64,000 nucleotides of DNA from Reyranella sp. (GTDB taxonomy: Bacteria > Pseudomonadota > Alphaproteobacteria > Reyranellales > Reyranellaceae): NCBI RefSeq assembly GCF_017305915.1, contig NZ_JAFKJN010000009.1:1-64000 (forward strand), written 5' to 3'. The notes below the pieces were generated by a model, which saw only the letters and a list, made by a program, of their open reading frames with translations, did not search any database and was not told where the DNA came from. Both the position numbers and the translations under genes were made by a program. The first letter of the stretch is position 1. Each line of letters opens with the position of its first letter. This document shows positions 1 to 9,250 of this stretch, in pieces.

Positions 1-123
1 AGCTCAGCAGACGCGTCTGGCAAACTTATGACGACATCGTCCAGGGTTGTTGCGACGCTTGGAACTGGCTCATCGCCGACACTGTCCGCCTCGCTTCGAT
101 CACTACCCGCGAATGGGCATCGG

Positions 124-1227
124 TCAGAACTTAGGGCCGATGGTATAAGTCAGGAACCAATCCAGGATCGCGCCGTTCTCGTCGCGCGGATAGGTGTGGG
201 AGAGGTCGGCGATCTCGCGATAGACGACGTCGGCGCCGGCCTGGATGAGCGCCTGCTCGGCGACCCGCGCGGTGCGGGCCGAGAACATCCAGTCCAGCGC
301 GCCGTGCACGATATGGATCGGCAGGCGGTGCACCCGGTCGGCATCGGCCATGGTCATCATCAGCATGGGATGGAATGCCGCCGCGATCGGCGCCAGGTGG
401 GTGAACGGGCAGCCGGCCGCCAGGCCCCAGACGTAGGTGTAGGTGCCGCCGTCGCTCATGCCGGTCATCAGCCGGCGCGTGGCATCGAGGTTCCAGCGGC
501 TGCCGATCTCGGCCAGCATGCGATTGATGTTGTCGGCGTCGAGGTCGGGCTCGGTCAGCGACCAGGTCTGGCCGGATGCGGTCGGTGCCAGCAGGACGAA
601 GCCGCGGGTGCGCGCCTCGCGCAGCCAGCTCCACAGGAAGGCGCCGCCGTTGCCGCTGCCGCCGTGCAGCGCCGCGACCAGCGGCCAGGCGCGCGCCGGC
701 TCGTAGTCCTCCGGCACGTAGAGCGAGAAGCCGCCGCGCGTGCCGGCCGAGCCGCCGACATGCATCACGCCGACATCGGGCGTCGCGGGATCGATCGCCG
801 CCAGCCGATCGATCCGCGCGGTGTCGTCGCGCGCCGACTTTTCGAGGAAGAACTGGTTCACGGGCCTGAGATGCGGCGCCATCGGATAGAGCGCCTCGCA
901 GGCCCGCGCATAGCCGCGCATCGCGCGATAGGCAGCGACGATCGGTTGATCGGCCTGCGGCGCCGACAGCAACCCCGACAGGCTCTGCATCGTCTCGGCG
1001 GCGGCGCGTTCCAGGCAGTCGCGCGCCGGCGCCAGCCGACCGGGCCAGTCGAACGCACGCGACTGCTCGAGCGCCGGGGCGAGGTCGCTGCCGCGCTGCC
1101 CGATCGCCTCGATCAGCCGCGGCAGGGTCTGGGGGCTGAGATGGCGGCCGGCGAACTCGATCGCATAGAGCGCCTTCAGGATGGCAGGCACCAGCCGCGC
1201 GATCGTGTCGACGGCGGGCTCGCTCAT
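124..1227 (-). CDS. alpha/beta hydrolase (poly-3-hydroxybutyrate depolymerase/esterase-like)
   Basis: This 367-residue protein looks like a serine esterase of the alpha/beta-hydrolase fold. The catalytic domain fills the C-terminal half: an oxyanion-type ALHGGSGNGG segment near residue 187, nucleophile elbow GMSDGG with Ser258, a probable acid Asp312 in HGALDW and a probable His344 in DLSHTYP. Residues 1-150 form a helical region with no recognisable motif. No signal peptide is seen, so it is probably cytoplasmic. The start ATG at 1227 lies 2 nt past the stop of the GMC oxidoreductase, so the two are almost certainly one operon. The same frame stays open far upstream through the neighbour, but that stretch is a shadow. 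The substrate is unknown; the pairing suggests hydrolysis of an ester or lactone made by the oxidoreductase, which is inference. Confidence 0.85.
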   Translation of the reverse strand: MSEPAVDTIARLVPAILKALYAIEFAGRHLSPQTLPRLIEAIGQRGSDLAPALEQSRAFDWPGRLAPARDCLERAAAETMQSLSGLLSAPQADQPIVAAYRAMRGYARACEALYPMAPHLRPVNQFFLEKSARDDTARIDRLAAIDPATPDVGVMHVGGSAGTRGGFSLYVPEDYEPARAWPLVAALHGGSGNGGAFLWSWLREARTRGFVLLAPTASGQTWSLTEPDLDADNINRMLAEIGSRWNLDATRRLMTGMSDGGTYTYVWGLAAGCPFTHLAPIAAAFHPMLMMTMADADRVHRLPIHIVHGALDWMFSARTARVAEQALIQAGADVVYREIADLSHTYPRDENGAILDWFLTYTIGPKF

Positions 1228-1229
1228 CG

Positions 1230-2885
1230 TCAGTCCTTCAGCATCGCCGCTTCGAGCGGGGCGCGGCCGCGGATCAGGTCGGCGGCCTTCTCGGCGATCA
1301 TCAGCACCGAGGCGTTGAGGTTGGCCGACGGCATGGTCGGCATGACCGAGGCATCGACCACGCGCAGGTTCTCGAGCCCGCGCACCCGGAGCTGGTCGTC
1401 GACCACGGCGGTCGGATCGTTGTCCGGCGCCATCCGGCAGGTGCCCATGAGATGGAAGGTCGTGGTGCCGCGCTTCTTGGCCGCCTCCAGCAGGTCGGCG
1501 TCGGACTGCGCCTGATCGCCGGGGAATTCTTCCCGGTCGTAGTACTTGGAGAGCGCCTTGGAGTGCAGCAGCCGGCGGGCGAGCTTCATGCCGGCCAGCA
1601 GCACGCGGCGGTCGCTTTCGGCGGCCAGGTAATTCGGCTGGATCAGCGGCGCGATGAAGGGATCGGCCGACTTGGCGCGCACCCAGCCGATGCTGTCGGG
1701 CCGCTGCTGCCAGGAGGCGATGGTCATGCCCGGGAAGTCGTCGAGCTTGGACTGCACGCCTTCCTTGTAGCTCGCCGGCGTGAAGGTGAGCTGCAGGTCG
1801 TAATTGTCGACCGCCTCGTCGGACTTCCAGAACACGTAGACCAAGGTTGGATTGAGGGAGAGAATCCCGCGCCGCGTGAAGGCGTATTTCAGCACCTGGC
1901 CGACCAGCTTCGGCCCGTGGCTCAGCTCGTTGATGGTCTCGGCGTTCTTGACGCGCGCGACGAAACGCGGCGCGTAGTGGTCGCGCAGGTTCTCGCCGAC
2001 GCCGGCGAGCCCGTGCTTCACCGGGATGCCGAGCTCGCCCAGCAGCCTTGCCGGGCCGACGCCCGAGATCTGCAGCAGTTGCGGGCTGTTCACCGCGCCG
2101 CCGCACAGGATCACTTCCTTGGCCGCGCGCACGTCGCGGGCTTGGCCGTGCTGGCCGCCGCTGTTGTAGCGGATGCCGACCGCGCGCTTGCCCTCGAAGA
2201 GGATCGAGGTCGCATGGGCGTTCGTGCGCACGTCGAGATTGCCGCGCTTCATCGCCGGCTTGAGGTAGCCGCGTGCGGCGCTGACCCGGCGGCCGTTCTG
2301 GATGATGCGCTGGACGTAGCTCACGCCCGCCTGTTGCGTGCCGTTGTAGTCGCGGTTGCGCGGGATGCCCTGCTCGACGGCGCCTTCGATGAAGGCGTCG
2401 CAGATCGGGTCGCGCCAGTCGAGGTCGGTGATCGGCAGATGGCCTTCCTTGCCGCGGAAGGTCTCGTCGTCGGCGTGCGCGTTGTCGGCCATGCGCCGCT
2501 CGCTGCGCCGGAAGTAGGGCAGCACGTCGGCATAGCCCCAGCCGCGGTTGCCGCGCTGCGCCCAGCCGTCGAAGTCGAGCCGCTGGCCGCGATTGTAGAT
2601 GTGTCCGTTGATCGAGCTCGAGCCGCCCAGCGTCTTGCCGCGCGGGGCGGCGATGCGGCGGCCGCCGGTCCATTCGCTGGCCTCCGACGTGTACAGCCAG
2701 TTCACGCTGGGATTGACCAGCGTGTACATGAAGCCCGCCGGGATATGGATGAAGGGATGCCAGTCGCGCGGCCCGGCCTCGAGCACGCAGACCGTCGTCT
2801 TGCCATCCTCGCTCAACCGGTTGGCCAGCACGCTGCCGGCCGAGCCCGCGCCCACGATCACGTAGTCGAACGTTTCCATGGCCAT
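1230..2885 (-). CDS. GMC family FAD-dependent oxidoreductase (choline/alcohol dehydrogenase-like)
   Basis: This 551-residue flavoprotein oxidises an alcohol group. The N-terminal FAD-binding motif [16 protein letters not shown] lies at about residues 11-26. The GMC signature near residue 90 ([17 protein letters not shown]) and the C-terminal signature (HLMGTCRM followed by [21 protein letters not shown]) are intact, including the catalytic His in FHLMGTC and the Asn of the last motif. The length is typical of choline dehydrogenase-like family members, but those names are poor guides to substrate. ATG codons at 2885 and 2879 are both possible starts. It leads the two-gene operon with the downstream hydrolase and is divergent from the SnoaL-like gene. 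Confidence 0.92.
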   Translation of the reverse strand: MAMETFDYVIVGAGSAGSVLANRLSEDGKTTVCVLEAGPRDWHPFIHIPAGFMYTLVNPSVNWLYTSEASEWTGGRRIAAPRGKTLGGSSSINGHIYNRGQRLDFDGWAQRGNRGWGYADVLPYFRRSERRMADNAHADDETFRGKEGHLPITDLDWRDPICDAFIEGAVEQGIPRNRDYNGTQQAGVSYVQRIIQNGRRVSAARGYLKPAMKRGNLDVRTNAHATSILFEGKRAVGIRYNSGGQHGQARDVRAAKEVILCGGAVNSPQLLQISGVGPARLLGELGIPVKHGLAGVGENLRDHYAPRFVARVKNAETINELSHGPKLVGQVLKYAFTRRGILSLNPTLVYVFWKSDEAVDNYDLQLTFTPASYKEGVQSKLDDFPGMTIASWQQRPDSIGWVRAKSADPFIAPLIQPNYLAAESDRRVLLAGMKLARRLLHSKALSKYYDREEFPGDQAQSDADLLEAAKKRGTTTFHLMGTCRMAPDNDPTAVVDDQLRVRGLENLRVVDASVMPTMPSANLNASVLMIAEKAADLIRGRAPLEAAMLKD

Positions 2886-2942
2886 GGCTTAGCAATCGGG
2901 CCGGCGAATGGCTATCCTGATTGCCCAGGGAGGATGCCTGAC

Positions 2943-3488
2943 ATGCCCGAACCCGATCTCGTCGCGCTGTGGGAAGCGCACTGCCGCTATGAATTCGAGA
3001 CCCGCGACGCCGATGCCACCATGGCGACCATGGTGGCCAAGCCGTACGTCAACCACGTCCCGACGATGACCGGCGGCGTCGGCCACGACCAGCTCAAGCG
3101 TTTCTACAAGTACCATTTCATCGGCGGCAATCCGCCCGACACGACGCTGACGCCGGTCAGCCGCACGGTCGGCGCCGACCAGATCGTCGACGAGCTGATC
3201 TTCGGCTTCACGCATACCAGCGAGGTCGACTGGATGCTGCCGGGCGTTCCGCCTACCGGCAGGAAGGTCGAGATTCCGCTGGTCGCGATCGTGCGTTTCG
3301 TCGGAGACAAGGTGGCGCACGAGCACATCTACTGGGACCAGGCCTCGGTGCTGGTGCAGGTCGGCCTGCTCGATCCGAAGGGCCTGCCGACGGCCGGCGT
3401 CGAGACCGCGCGCAAGGTCGCCGACAACGACCGTCCCAGCAACGAATTGATGCCGCGCTGGCCGTCCAGCGCCGGCAAGCCGATCTAG
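2943..3488 (+). CDS. SnoaL/NTF2-like protein
   Basis: The 181-residue product has the look of the SnoaL/NTF2 cone-fold superfamily: an N-terminal helix around EAHCRYEFETRDADATMATM, a central HVPTMTGGVG segment, then beta-rich sequence ending in VAIVRFVGDKVAHEHIYWDQ. Many members are small isomerases or hydrolases, and others only bind ligands. I chose ATG 2943 because GGGAGG at 2928-2933 lies about 9 nt upstream; an ATG at 2934 directly abuts that site. The gene is divergent from the GMC oxidoreductase and 12 nt before the PEP-mutase-family gene, so it is probably co-transcribed with the latter. The substrate is unknown. Confidence 0.8.
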   Translation: MPEPDLVALWEAHCRYEFETRDADATMATMVAKPYVNHVPTMTGGVGHDQLKRFYKYHFIGGNPPDTTLTPVSRTVGADQIVDELIFGFTHTSEVDWMLPGVPPTGRKVEIPLVAIVRFVGDKVAHEHIYWDQASVLVQVGLLDPKGLPTAGVETARKVADNDRPSNELMPRWPSSAGKPI

Positions 3489-3500
3489 AGGGGGAACGAC

Positions 3501-4367
3501 ATGACGAGCGCACCCGATCAGCTGCGGAAGATCCTGGCCGAACCGGGCCTGGTGGTGATGCCGGCGGTGTGGGACGGGCTGACCGCCAAGCTGACCCACG
3601 AGGCGGGCTTCAAGACCGCCTTCCTGTCGGGCTCCTGCGTCGCGGCGAGCCGGCTGGGCGGTCCCGACCTCGATCTCGTCTCGTTCGGCGAGATGATGGA
3701 CTCGTTCAACATGGTGCGCGGCGCCGCACCCGACCTGCTGGTCCTGGCCGATGGCGACCACGGTCACGGCAATGCGATGAACGTGCAGCGCACGGTCGCG
3801 GGCTACGGCCGCGCCGGCGCCGCCGCGGTGCTGATCGAGGACAAGATCACGCCGCGCGCGCTGACTGCCGCCGGCAAGCCGTGCCTGCCGCGCGAGGAAG
3901 CGCGCATGAAGGTTCGCGCCGCGGTGCAGGCGGCCAAGGCATCCGGCATCCTGGTGATGGCGCGCACCGACTGCCGCCCGACCGCCGGCATCGACGAGGC
4001 GGTCGCCCGCATCGAGATGTTCGTCGCGGAAGGCGCCGACATCCTGTTCATGGATTCGCCGGCCGACGATGCGGAGATCAAGCGCGGTATCGACGCCGCC
4101 AAGGGGCGGCCGAGCTTCGCCGTGCTATCGCCCGGCGCGCCGCGCGCCACGCCTTCGCAGACCGAGGCGCTGAAGCTCGGCTTCAAGATCGGCACCTATC
4201 CGACCGGCATGCTGTCGCCGGCGGTCGCCGGCATGAAATCGGGCCTGGCGGCGCTGAAGGCGGGCGAGGCGGAATCGAAGGGCGCGCTGGCGCCGGCCGA
4301 GCTGCGCACGACGCTCGGCTATCCGGCCTACGACACGGCGGCCAAGCCGTTCATCGTCAAGAGCTGA
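3501..4367 (+). CDS. isocitrate lyase/PEP mutase superfamily protein
   Basis: This 288-residue protein belongs to the ICL/PEP-mutase superfamily, whose members make or break C-C or C-P bonds next to a 2-oxo acid using Mg2+. The metal-binding segment LADGDHGHGN lies at residues 82-91 (Asp84, Asp86), and EDK at 113-115 provides the next conserved acidic cluster. The KKCGH signature of true isocitrate lyase is absent; the loop reads AAGKPCLPREEA. It may therefore be an oxaloacetate decarboxylase- or methylisocitrate lyase-like enzyme rather than ICL. An RBS-like AGAGGGGGAAC precedes the ATG. It follows the SnoaL-like gene by 12 nt. Confidence 0.87.
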   Translation: MTSAPDQLRKILAEPGLVVMPAVWDGLTAKLTHEAGFKTAFLSGSCVAASRLGGPDLDLVSFGEMMDSFNMVRGAAPDLLVLADGDHGHGNAMNVQRTVAGYGRAGAAAVLIEDKITPRALTAAGKPCLPREEARMKVRAAVQAAKASGILVMARTDCRPTAGIDEAVARIEMFVAEGADILFMDSPADDAEIKRGIDAAKGRPSFAVLSPGAPRATPSQTEALKLGFKIGTYPTGMLSPAVAGMKSGLAALKAGEAESKGALAPAELRTTLGYPAYDTAAKPFIVKS

Positions 4368-4538
4368 CGCGAGAGGCGGCGGCGCGGGACAATTTGCAGT
4401 CTCTCGTCCGCCGCGTCCGGGGCGTCCGCCAGTGTCCGCCCTGGGGGGTGGGGCCGGATTCCCGGATTCTCGCCTAAAACCCTTATGGAATCGGCATCGG
4501 AGGTGTCCGGGAGTCCGCCGCAATCCCGGCCGGACGCC

Positions 4539-5285
4539 TCAGGACTGAGCCTTCGCCACTTCGTCGAAGAAGCTTTCGATGCGCGCCTTGGCGAAGGCCG
4601 GGCGTGCCTGGACCCTGGCCCACCACTCGGCGACCCGGGGATGGCGCGCAGGCGTCATCTCGTCGGGCGCGATCTCCTCGTCGATGCGCTTGATGAACGG
4701 CACCACGGCGATGTCGGCGATCGACAAGGCATTGCCGGCCAGCCACGTCGTCTGGCGCATGGTCTCTTCCATCTTGTCGAGCATGCCGACCAGCTTGCCC
4801 CGCGCCGTCGCGCGCTCCTCGTCGGTGTAGGGCTTGCGGGCGGCGCGGGTCCACGCCTCCTGCCGCTCCCTGCTCGGCACGCTCTTGAGCTTCTCGGCCA
4901 GCTCCGCGTCGGTCCACGTCGCGGCGACCTTGGCCAGCGAATGGACCCAGTTGAAGATGATCAGGTTGCCGATGCGCTCGTCGGCATAGCGGATCCAGTT
5001 ACGCATCACCGCGCGCCCGTAAGCGTCGGCGGGCCGCAGCGGCGGATCGGGATAGGTGTCGTCGAGATACTCGCAGATCGTGCCGCTCTCGTAGAGCGAC
5101 CGGCCGTCGTCGAGGATCAGGGTCGGGATCACGCCCAGCGGGTTGATCTTCAGGTACTCGGGCGAATGGTGTTCCATCGCCATCATGTCGACGAGGCGGC
5201 TCTGGACCTCGAGCCCCTTCTCGGCGAGGCAGAGGCGCACCCGCCGCGACGCGCTCGATCTCCAGGCATGATGCAGCACCAGCAT
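4539..5285 (-). CDS. glutathione S-transferase family protein
   Basis: The 248-residue product has an N-terminal thioredoxin-like domain (about residues 1-80) with a possible catalytic Ser in HAWRSSASRRVR, the cis-proline loop NPLGVIPTL and the glutathione-binding ESGTICEYLDD segment. An all-helical C-terminal domain follows. Such enzymes conjugate or transfer glutathione, or act in dehalogenation and ring-cleavage pathways. It converges with the ICL/PEPM gene across 171 nt that hold no gene, and no operon partner is visible downstream. Cytosolic location is expected because no signal peptide is present. Confidence 0.9.
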   Translation of the reverse strand: MLVLHHAWRSSASRRVRLCLAEKGLEVQSRLVDMMAMEHHSPEYLKINPLGVIPTLILDDGRSLYESGTICEYLDDTYPDPPLRPADAYGRAVMRNWIRYADERIGNLIIFNWVHSLAKVAATWTDAELAEKLKSVPSRERQEAWTRAARKPYTDEERATARGKLVGMLDKMEETMRQTTWLAGNALSIADIAVVPFIKRIDEEIAPDEMTPARHPRVAEWWARVQARPAFAKARIESFFDEVAKAQS

Positions 5286-5601
5286 CGGACTCTCTCAGGC
5301 TTTGCAGAGTTTACTCGCGGGCCGGGCGCCACTCCGGCTGGTCATGTTTGGGCTACCTACGCACCGTGAGGTCATGACCGCTAGCCAACGGATTTCCGCT
5401 CTGGGTGTTTCTTATTCCTCCCCTCGGCTCCCGTGCGTCGAGCTGCGTGTCTGCGTTCCACGCCGCCGCGAGAACCTTCTATCTACGGGGCAAATCTCGT
5501 TTGGGAAATGGCGTTCACGGCCGCCGTGTGGACAAAAGTGCCACAGGCCAGCGCCGCCAAAGATGCTGCAATGCCGTGCATCGCGCCGGCCGCGCGCAGG
5601 T
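5286..5601. other. gene-free stretch next to the treY breakpoint
   Basis: About 316 nt between the start of the GST gene and the last recognisable treY codon. No ORF here has protein-like composition in any frame, and no tRNA or clear hairpin is visible. Part of it, around 5400-5560, looks less GC-rich than the flanks (by eye). It is where the rest of treY would be expected, so it probably represents replaced or scrambled DNA. Confidence 0.5.
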
Positions 5602-5721
5602 GATCGGCGAGGCGTAGACGTGGCTGATCCCCAGCGCGGCGAAATAGGGCACCAGCGCCTCGGCGTCGGCGAAGGTGAAGCCCTTGTGGAACTGCAGCCT
5701 GAGCGTGGCGTGCGGCGTCAC
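5602..5721 (-). pseudogene. treY: treY remnant (maltooligosyl trehalose synthase, N-terminal 40 codons only)
   Basis: Reading from a GTG at 5721, the first 40 codons give a typical TreY amino terminus, with RLQFHKGFTFADA and PYFAALGISHVYASPI. Intact TreY is roughly 700-900 residues. Here the similarity stops after about residue 40-45 (ASPITCARP), where the family continues with a GS(T/M)HGYD motif; the frame then runs through arginine-rich junk to a stop at 5515. The GTG overlaps the malQ stop as GTGA, the same coupling used throughout the operon, so an intact treY probably once followed malQ. The break looks like a deletion or rearrangement near 5590-5600. Confidence 0.8.
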
Positions 5722-7553
5722 GAGCGACGCTCGTTCAGCCGGCGCGCGCGTCGCGCGGCCGCGGGTTGCTGAAGGAGCTGGTCGGCAGGCAGGGCGAAGC
5801 GGCGGCGCCAGTTGGGATGCTCGTCGATCGTGCCCGGCAGGTTGGGCTGCTCGGCGATGCCCATGATGTCCTCGAGCGGCACGATCGTCAGCGGCCCCGG
5901 CGCGCGGGCGACGAAGCCTACGGCGGCATCGACCACGGGATCGCTGTCCCAGCTCTCCGGCATCGGACCTGGCGCGACGCCGGCTTCGGCGAAGGCCTGC
6001 CACAGCAGATGGCGCTCCTGCGGCCGCTGCGCGATCTCGTGCTCGGTGACGGTGCCAAGCCCACGGCGCAGCTCGAGATCGGCGCCGCGCCACCAGCCGG
6101 CGACCGTCGGCAGGTCGTGTGTGGTGGTCATGGCCACGGCGTCGTCGCGCCATTCGTCGGGCCGCAGGAAGCGCTCGCCGTGGCGCTGGAACCACAGCAC
6201 GTCCATACCGGCTACTCCGGCGGCGCGGCAGCGGGCACGGAAGTCGGACGGCACAGTGCCGAGGTCCTCGCCGATCACGATGGCGCGGTGGCGGTGCGAT
6301 TCCAGCGCCAGCAGCCGCATCAGGTCGTCGACCGGGTAGGAGAGATAGGCGCCGTCCCGGGGCGAGCCGCCGCTCGGCACCAGCCACAGCCGCGTCAGCC
6401 CCATCGCATGGTCGATCCGCACGCCGCCTGCATGCCGCATGTTGGCGCGCAGGGTGGCGATGAAGGGCGCGAAGCCATCGGCGACCAAGGCCTGCGGCGA
6501 GAACGAGGTGAGGCCCCAATCCTGGCCGTTGGGATTGAAGGCGTCGGGCGGTGCGCCGATGCTGAGGCCGCTCAGGAACTCAGCCGGCGCAGCGCCGACC
6601 TGCGCGCCGCCGGGATCGAGGCCGATCGCGAGATCGGCGATCAGGCCGATGCGCATGCCGGCCTCCTTGGCGGCCCGCTGCGCCCGGGCGAAAGCTCGAT
6701 CGGCCAGCCATTGCAGGAAGGCGTAGTAGCCGAGATCGCCGTTGCGCGCCTCGAAGCGGGCATGGCCGTCGAGGCTCGCGCCTCCGGCCTTCATGAAGGC
6801 CTCGAACGAAGCGGCGAGCGGCGGATGCTCGGTGCGGAAGCCGTCGTACAGCCGGCGCAGGAGGGCGTATTTGTTCGCCGATGCCGTCGGCCAATCGATC
6901 AGGCCTGAGTCGGCGGCGTTCTCGATGGCTTGCTCGCCGAGCACCGCCGCCGGATCGATCAGCAGGGGATTGAGGAAGAGCCGACTCGACGGCGAATAGG
7001 GCGCGATGCGCGCGAGGTCGTCGGGGAACAGGCTGTGCGCGGGGCTGAGTGCCAGGGCATCGGCGCCGCAGCCGGCGGCCGCCTTGGCCAGCATCGAAAG
7101 GCCTGTCGTGTCGCCGATGCCGAGGTCGCCGGCGCGCTTCAGCGAATAGATCTGCACCGCGAGGCCCCACAGCCGCTCGCCCGGGGCGAAGTCGGCGATG
7201 GTGAAGCAGCGCTTCGGCGCGACCGCGACGCCAAGCTCGCGCCCGCCGAAGCGCAGCGTGTGATAGCCGGGCGTGTCGATCGGCGCCAGGCGCTGGGCCC
7301 GTATCGCGACGGGTCGGGTCGAGCCGTCTTCGAGCTGCAGCTCGCCGGCGGCATCGTCGATCTCGGGAAGATGAACAGGCTCGCCGGCCGTCGCCGTCAC
7401 CAAGCGCGGCACCGGCGGCGGCGCGCCGGCGAGCGAGTCGAGGAGGCGAACGAGCGAGGCGATCGACACGCGTTGCGGCCAGCCGTTGGCGTCGATCCAG
7501 TCGACGGCGATGCCCGCCCGGCGCGCGCGCTCGAGGATCGCCTCGTCGTTCAT
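5718..7553 (-). CDS. malQ: 4-alpha-glucanotransferase (amylomaltase)
   Basis: MalQ transfers maltodextrin segments between alpha-1,4-glucans in the cytoplasm and recycles short chains left by debranching. The 611-residue protein is GH77: nucleophile Asp381 in GGVRIDHAMGL, acid/base Glu429 in GEDLGTVP, and the TTHDLPT motif further on. Residues 1-130 form an N-terminal domain with weaker conservation, common in proteobacterial MalQ. Its ATG overlaps the treZ stop by 4 nt and its stop overlaps the treY remnant start, so it was translated inside the glycogen/trehalose operon. No missing residue is seen. Confidence 0.94.
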   Translation of the reverse strand: MNDEAILERARRAGIAVDWIDANGWPQRVSIASLVRLLDSLAGAPPPVPRLVTATAGEPVHLPEIDDAAGELQLEDGSTRPVAIRAQRLAPIDTPGYHTLRFGGRELGVAVAPKRCFTIADFAPGERLWGLAVQIYSLKRAGDLGIGDTTGLSMLAKAAAGCGADALALSPAHSLFPDDLARIAPYSPSSRLFLNPLLIDPAAVLGEQAIENAADSGLIDWPTASANKYALLRRLYDGFRTEHPPLAASFEAFMKAGGASLDGHARFEARNGDLGYYAFLQWLADRAFARAQRAAKEAGMRIGLIADLAIGLDPGGAQVGAAPAEFLSGLSIGAPPDAFNPNGQDWGLTSFSPQALVADGFAPFIATLRANMRHAGGVRIDHAMGLTRLWLVPSGGSPRDGAYLSYPVDDLMRLLALESHRHRAIVIGEDLGTVPSDFRARCRAAGVAGMDVLWFQRHGERFLRPDEWRDDAVAMTTTHDLPTVAGWWRGADLELRRGLGTVTEHEIAQRPQERHLLWQAFAEAGVAPGPMPESWDSDPVVDAAVGFVARAPGPLTIVPLEDIMGIAEQPNLPGTIDEHPNWRRRFALPADQLLQQPAAARRARRLNERRS

Positions 7554-9250
7554 GAGGCGAGGAACGCGACCGTGCTGCGGCCGCCGAGCCGTGTGCCGTT
7601 GAGCGCGCCGTCGCGGCTGGCGAACAGGCAGCGGTCAGTTGGCGGATCGAGGGTGCAGGGGTGCTCGGCGAAGTTTGCGGCCAGCGCCAGTACTGCGCCG
7701 TCGCCCAGCCGCCAGCGCGCGGTAACGGCGGCCTCGCCGATCGCTTTGGCCGAGAGGGTCTTGGTGCCGGCGAGGCGCGGCACGATCGTCTTGTGGCGCA
7801 GCCTGAGCAGCGAGCGATGGAAGCTGTCGTCGCCGGTCGGCGGCACGCGGCTGCGCTCGAACGTCTCTTGGGCGTTGGGATCGGGAATGTCGGTACCGCC
7901 GAAGCCGCCGAAGGCCGCGAACTCGCGCCGCCGGCCCTCGCGCACCGCGGTCGCCAGCTCGCCGCGGAAATCGGTGAAGAACTGGAACGGCGCGCGGCTC
8001 ATCCGCTCCTCGCCCATGAACAGCAGCGGGATGTTGGGCGCGAGAAGCTGCAGGGTGACCGCGGCCTTGAGCGCCTCGGGATGGGCGAGCGTCGTCAGCC
8101 GGTCGCCGGACGGCCGGTTGCCGACCTGATCGTGGTTCTGCAGGAACAGCACGAAGGCGGTCGGGGCCAGATCGGCGCTCGGCGTGCCGCGCGGCGCGCC
8201 CTTGCGGTAGGGCGACGGATCGCCCTGGAAGGCGAAGCCCTCGGCGAGGCAGCGCGCGAGCTGCTTGGCCGGCGTCTCGGCATAGTCGCCGTAGTAGCCG
8301 TTACGCTCGCCGGTCAGCAGCACATGCAGGACGTGATGGGCATCGTCGTTCCACTGCGCGTCGAAGCCGTGGCGCAGAGGGCCGGCCTCGTTGCCGTCGT
8401 GCTCGAGCACCAGATGGACCTGGCGGTCGGCGATGGTGGCGCGGATCTCGGCGGCCATCTCGTCGAGGAAGGTCCGGTCCTCGATGGCGTGCACCGCGTC
8501 GAAGCGCAGCCCGTCGAAGCGGTATTCACGAAGCCAGTAGAGCGCGTTCTCGATGAAGAAGCGGCGCACCGGCGGCTGGCGGAAATCGATCGCCACGCCC
8601 CACGGCGTGTGGAGATCACGGCGGAAGAACGGCGGGGCGTAGAGGCCGAGATAGTTCCCGTCCGGCCCGAAATGGTTGTAGACGACGTCGAGGAACATCA
8701 TCAGCCCCAGCCCGTGCGCGGCATCGACCAGGGCGCGCAGCTCGTCGGGCGTGCCGTAGGCGCGGTCGGGCGCGAACGGCAGCACGCCGTCGTAGCCCCA
8801 GTTGCGCGCGCCGGGGAAGTCGCTGACCGGCATCAGCTCGACCGCGGTGATACCGAGATCGCTGAGCCGGCCGAGATCGGCCTGGATGCCGGCGAAGCCG
8901 CCACAGGTGCCCGGGTGCAGCTCGTAGAGCACCGTCTCGGGCCACGGCCGGCCCTTCCAGTCGGGATGACGCCAGCGATAGGCCTCGGGATCGACGACCA
9001 GGCTCGGGCCATGAACGTCGTCCGCCTGGGCGCGCGAAGCCGGGTCGGGAACGGCCTGGCCGGACGGCAGTCGATATCGGTAGGCGGCACCGGCACCGCA
9101 GCGCGCTTCGGTTTCGAACCAGCCGCCGGGCTGCGGTGTCATCGGCTGCGCCGGTCGGCCGTCGATCTCGAGGCCGACCGCCGTCACGCCCGGCGCCCAC
9201 AGCCGGAAGCGCGTGCGATCGTTGGCGAGAACCGTGGCACCGAATCTCAT
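7550..9250 (-). CDS. treZ: malto-oligosyltrehalose trehalohydrolase
   Basis: TreZ cleaves the terminal trehalose from maltooligosyl-trehalose made by TreY. The 566-residue protein has an N-terminal beta-sandwich (FRLWAPGVTAVGLEI, residues 15-29) and a GH13 barrel: DVVYNHFGPDGNYL at 188-201, nucleophile Asp251 in FDGLRFDAVHAI, acid Glu283 in LVLEHDGNE and Asp374 in QNHDQVGNR. I chose ATG 9250 because it overlaps the glgX stop as ATGA and matches the family N-terminus; the frame is open further upstream but that is glgX shadow. Its partner TreY survives only as a stump downstream, so the enzyme may lack its substrate unless treY lies elsewhere. Confidence 0.94.
   Translation of the reverse strand: MRFGATVLANDRTRFRLWAPGVTAVGLEIDGRPAQPMTPQPGGWFETEARCGAGAAYRYRLPSGQAVPDPASRAQADDVHGPSLVVDPEAYRWRHPDWKGRPWPETVLYELHPGTCGGFAGIQADLGRLSDLGITAVELMPVSDFPGARNWGYDGVLPFAPDRAYGTPDELRALVDAAHGLGLMMFLDVVYNHFGPDGNYLGLYAPPFFRRDLHTPWGVAIDFRQPPVRRFFIENALYWLREYRFDGLRFDAVHAIEDRTFLDEMAAEIRATIADRQVHLVLEHDGNEAGPLRHGFDAQWNDDAHHVLHVLLTGERNGYYGDYAETPAKQLARCLAEGFAFQGDPSPYRKGAPRGTPSADLAPTAFVLFLQNHDQVGNRPSGDRLTTLAHPEALKAAVTLQLLAPNIPLLFMGEERMSRAPFQFFTDFRGELATAVREGRRREFAAFGGFGGTDIPDPNAQETFERSRVPPTGDDSFHRSLLRLRHKTIVPRLAGTKTLSAKAIGEAAVTARWRLGDGAVLALAANFAEHPCTLDPPTDRCLFASRDGALNGTRLGGRSTVAFLAS

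Noticed and set aside
28..1515. 495-codon plus-strand ORF over the hydrolase and GMC genes
   Set aside because: Arginine/glutamine-rich translation without domains; it is the opposite-strand shadow of two well-supported genes.
3501..4367. True isocitrate lyase (AceA)
   Set aside because: Only 288 residues and no KKCGH signature.
5515..5601. Possible insertion-sequence end at the treY break (GTGTGGACAAAAGTGCCA)
   Set aside because: No second end, no target duplication and no transposase visible; could only be tested against an IS database.
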